From: Alphaproteobacteria bacterium
Lineage (GTDB): Bacteria; Pseudomonadota; Alphaproteobacteria; Micavibrionales; Micavibrionaceae
Direction: 5' to 3'
Length of the DNA stretch: 64,000 nt
Assembly: GCA_002401695.1 (NCBI GenBank)
Contig: NVTV01000003.1
Coordinates: 124,001 to 188,000 of the forward strand
Both the position numbers and the translations under genes were made by a program. The notes under the pieces were generated by a model that searched no databases, was not told the origin of the DNA, and saw nothing but the letters and a program-made list of their open reading frames with translations. Positions 62,790 through 64,000 of the stretch are shown here, in pieces (position 1 is the stretch's first letter; every line of letters starts with the position of its first letter).

Positions 62790-64000
62790 ATGTCTTCAAA
62801 GTACAACCGCTTTCTGCTCTCTGCTTGCTTGCCTGTTATGGCCATGGCCGTTTGCTTACCGACACCCGTATTTGCCGGCTTTGAATGGACACCGCCCGAA
62901 GAGACAGCACCCGCTCCGCTCCCGTTGGAAACATTAGAGCCTACCCCGCCGCAACCCGTTCTGTCTGAACCATTGCCTGCGATGGAAATACCGGAAGACA
63001 CCACAGAACCTGCCATTCAAATCAAAGTTTTGGATGATGACATGGAAATGGACAAGAAGGTCGATGAGGCAATAGAAAACGCAATTGATATGGGCGAACT
63101 TGAGACTGACAAACCCGTAGAAGAGACAATTACAATCGAATTAGAAGATGAAATTGAAGTCATCACAACAGAAATTACCGCTGATGAAAACGTGCCTGCA
63201 ATGGTTGAGCCAACCACAGATGTTGAAATCGACGTCGAGGTTAAAGAGGAAATCAAAGAAGACGTCAGCCAAACGCCACCACAATCAACATCATTATCTA
63301 TCAATCTTTATCCATTGGCAGATGACGCGGAAAAAACATCAGAAACGCAAACACCTATTGTTTTGCCTGCCGATTCAAACAAAGATCTGGATGATCTAAC
63401 CGCAGAAGATGTAAACATCACGGCAACAAAAACACAAACAGCACCGCAAGAAAAAATATTCTGGAATGAAACAGAGACATTCGATGTGATCGAAGGCTTT
63501 GGAAATGACATGCCTTTGGCACTTGCTCTGCGACAAATTGTACCTGCGCAATATGCTTTTTCTTTTGGGAAAGATGTGAACCCCGGGGCATCCATCTCTT
63601 GGACAGGCGGACAACCATGGAACAGCGTTCTTAATACCGCGCTTGCACCTTTGAATATCACGTTCACACTTAATGACAAAAAACTGCTGCTTCGTTCTGC
63701 GGGAACTATGCCTGTTGCAAAGCCCGTCACAGAAAATACACCGCCTCCGGAAAAAATCGGCATGTCAATTGAAGACACGATAGACGATGTGATCGCCGCT
63801 GAACAAGAAGATGTCGTTCTGGACATGCCGAAAACAGAGGACAGCAGCGCAAGTGAAATAATTGTTATTGAAGCCGGCGATACAAACCACGCGCAAAGTG
63901 CGGAAATCTCTACACCTGCACACAATATCAAAAACGATTCTTTGCAAGATGCTATCAACATAACGGCAACCGAAGAAAAAGCCGCCCCTGCGGAAAAAGA
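62790..64000 (+). CDS. Exported acidic protein with a TcpQ/secretin-N0-like domain (3' end outside window)
   Basis: The frame is open from ATG 62790 to the window end (403 codons seen). A signal peptide (MSSKYNRFLLSACLPVMAMA, cleavage near VFA-G) is followed by a long, very acidic, Pro/Thr/Glu-rich disordered region (to about residue 220). Then comes one folded domain, residues 222-300: LALALRQIVPAQYAFSFG, then SWTGGQPWNSVLNTALAPL and ITFTLNDKKLLLRS. This is the TcpQ-type domain found in pilus and type IVB proteins and akin to the N0 domain of DotD. The chain becomes acidic again after it. The ATG has an AGGA site upstream. Its role in the secretion core is inferred from position. Confidence 0.7.
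   Translation, partial: MSSKYNRFLLSACLPVMAMAVCLPTPVFAGFEWTPPEETAPAPLPLETLEPTPPQPVLSEPLPAMEIPEDTTEPAIQIKVLDDDMEMDKKVDEAIENAIDMGELETDKPVEETITIELEDEIEVITTEITADENVPAMVEPTTDVEIDVEVKEEIKEDVSQTPPQSTSLSINLYPLADDAEKTSETQTPIVLPADSNKDLDDLTAEDVNITATKTQTAPQEKIFWNETETFDVIEGFGNDMPLALALRQIVPAQYAFSFGKDVNPGASISWTGGQPWNSVLNTALAPLNITFTLNDKKLLLRSAGTMPVAKPVTENTPPPEKIGMSIEDTIDDVIAAEQEDVVLDMPKTEDSSASEIIVIEAGDTNHAQSAEISTPAHNIKNDSLQDAINITATEEKAAPAEK

Noticed and set aside
1..64000. CRISPR arrays, rRNA operons and intact transposons
   Set aside because: No regularly spaced direct repeats, rRNA core sequences, transposases or terminal inverted repeats were recognised while reading the window.

Overview
The window looks like chromosomal DNA of an alphaproteobacterium of moderate GC content (judged by eye, not computed). 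The best taxonomic evidence is the cluster dsbA-like, aroQ, accB, accC, aat facing a DUF2155 gene, mlaD and the NDUFA12-type complex I subunit. This arrangement and the NDUFA12 subunit are typical of Alphaproteobacteria. The Dot/Icm-type genes at the right end suggest a lineage that makes a type IVB secretion system, such as Micavibrio-like or other deep-branching groups. That placement is inference.

Layout. 1-2.0 kb: the 3' part of a response-regulator/deaminase fusion, a chemotaxis-receptor remnant, a membrane protein and a RidA protein. 2.0-9.9 kb: the conserved alphaproteobacterial block (NDUFA12, mlaD, DUF2155, aat, accC, accB, aroQ, two DsbA-like oxidoreductases, an M48/TPR protease). 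9.9-19.5 kb: rlmE, two tandem paralogues of unknown function, guaB, an acidic His/Ala/Glu-rich exported protein, a TauE/SafE carrier, an orphan DNA methyltransferase, an RsmB-type rRNA methyltransferase, AT-rich unknowns, an isochorismatase-like hydrolase and a HAD hydrolase. 19.6-24.7 kb: metE, metF and guaA. 24.7-26.6 kb: a small AT-rich accessory stretch with a zinc-ribbon plus NDT/TIR-like protein, an XRE regulator with operator-like palindromes, and an unknown gene. 26.7-43 kb: mixed housekeeping and hypothetical genes (yaaA, SulP transporter, BaiN-like flavoprotein, glycosyltransferase, pdxS-pdxT, SPFH protein, a glutamine-synthetase-like protein, thrC, an RluA-type pseudouridine synthase, a large unknown, YeiH) and tRNA-Ala(GGC). 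43-57 kb: a Bax-inhibitor protein, an HtpX-like protease with LemA, a FIST sensor, asnB with a glycosyltransferase, YqgE/AlgH, an M16 peptidase, an MFS pump, and acpP-fabF-mltG. 57-64 kb: a DsbC/G-like protein, an unknown, a lytic transglycosylase, then dotD-dotC-dotB-icmT and a TcpQ-domain protein that runs off the end.

How the genes work together. Most are vegetative functions: fatty-acid synthesis (accBC, acpP, fabF), purine synthesis (guaA, guaB), cobalamin-independent methionine synthesis (metE, metF), vitamin B6 (pdxST), threonine, envelope maintenance and protein quality control. The most distinctive part is the right end. The order dotD-dotC-dotB-icmT matches traH-traI-traJ-traK of IncI plasmids such as R64, so this is probably the start of a type IVB secretion or conjugation operon continuing past base 64000. 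No rRNA genes, CRISPR arrays, intact transposases or integrases were seen. Apart from the features listed, no gene-free stretch exceeds about 300 bases; the longest, about 275 bases between acpP and the dsbG-like gene, holds only a weak promoter candidate.
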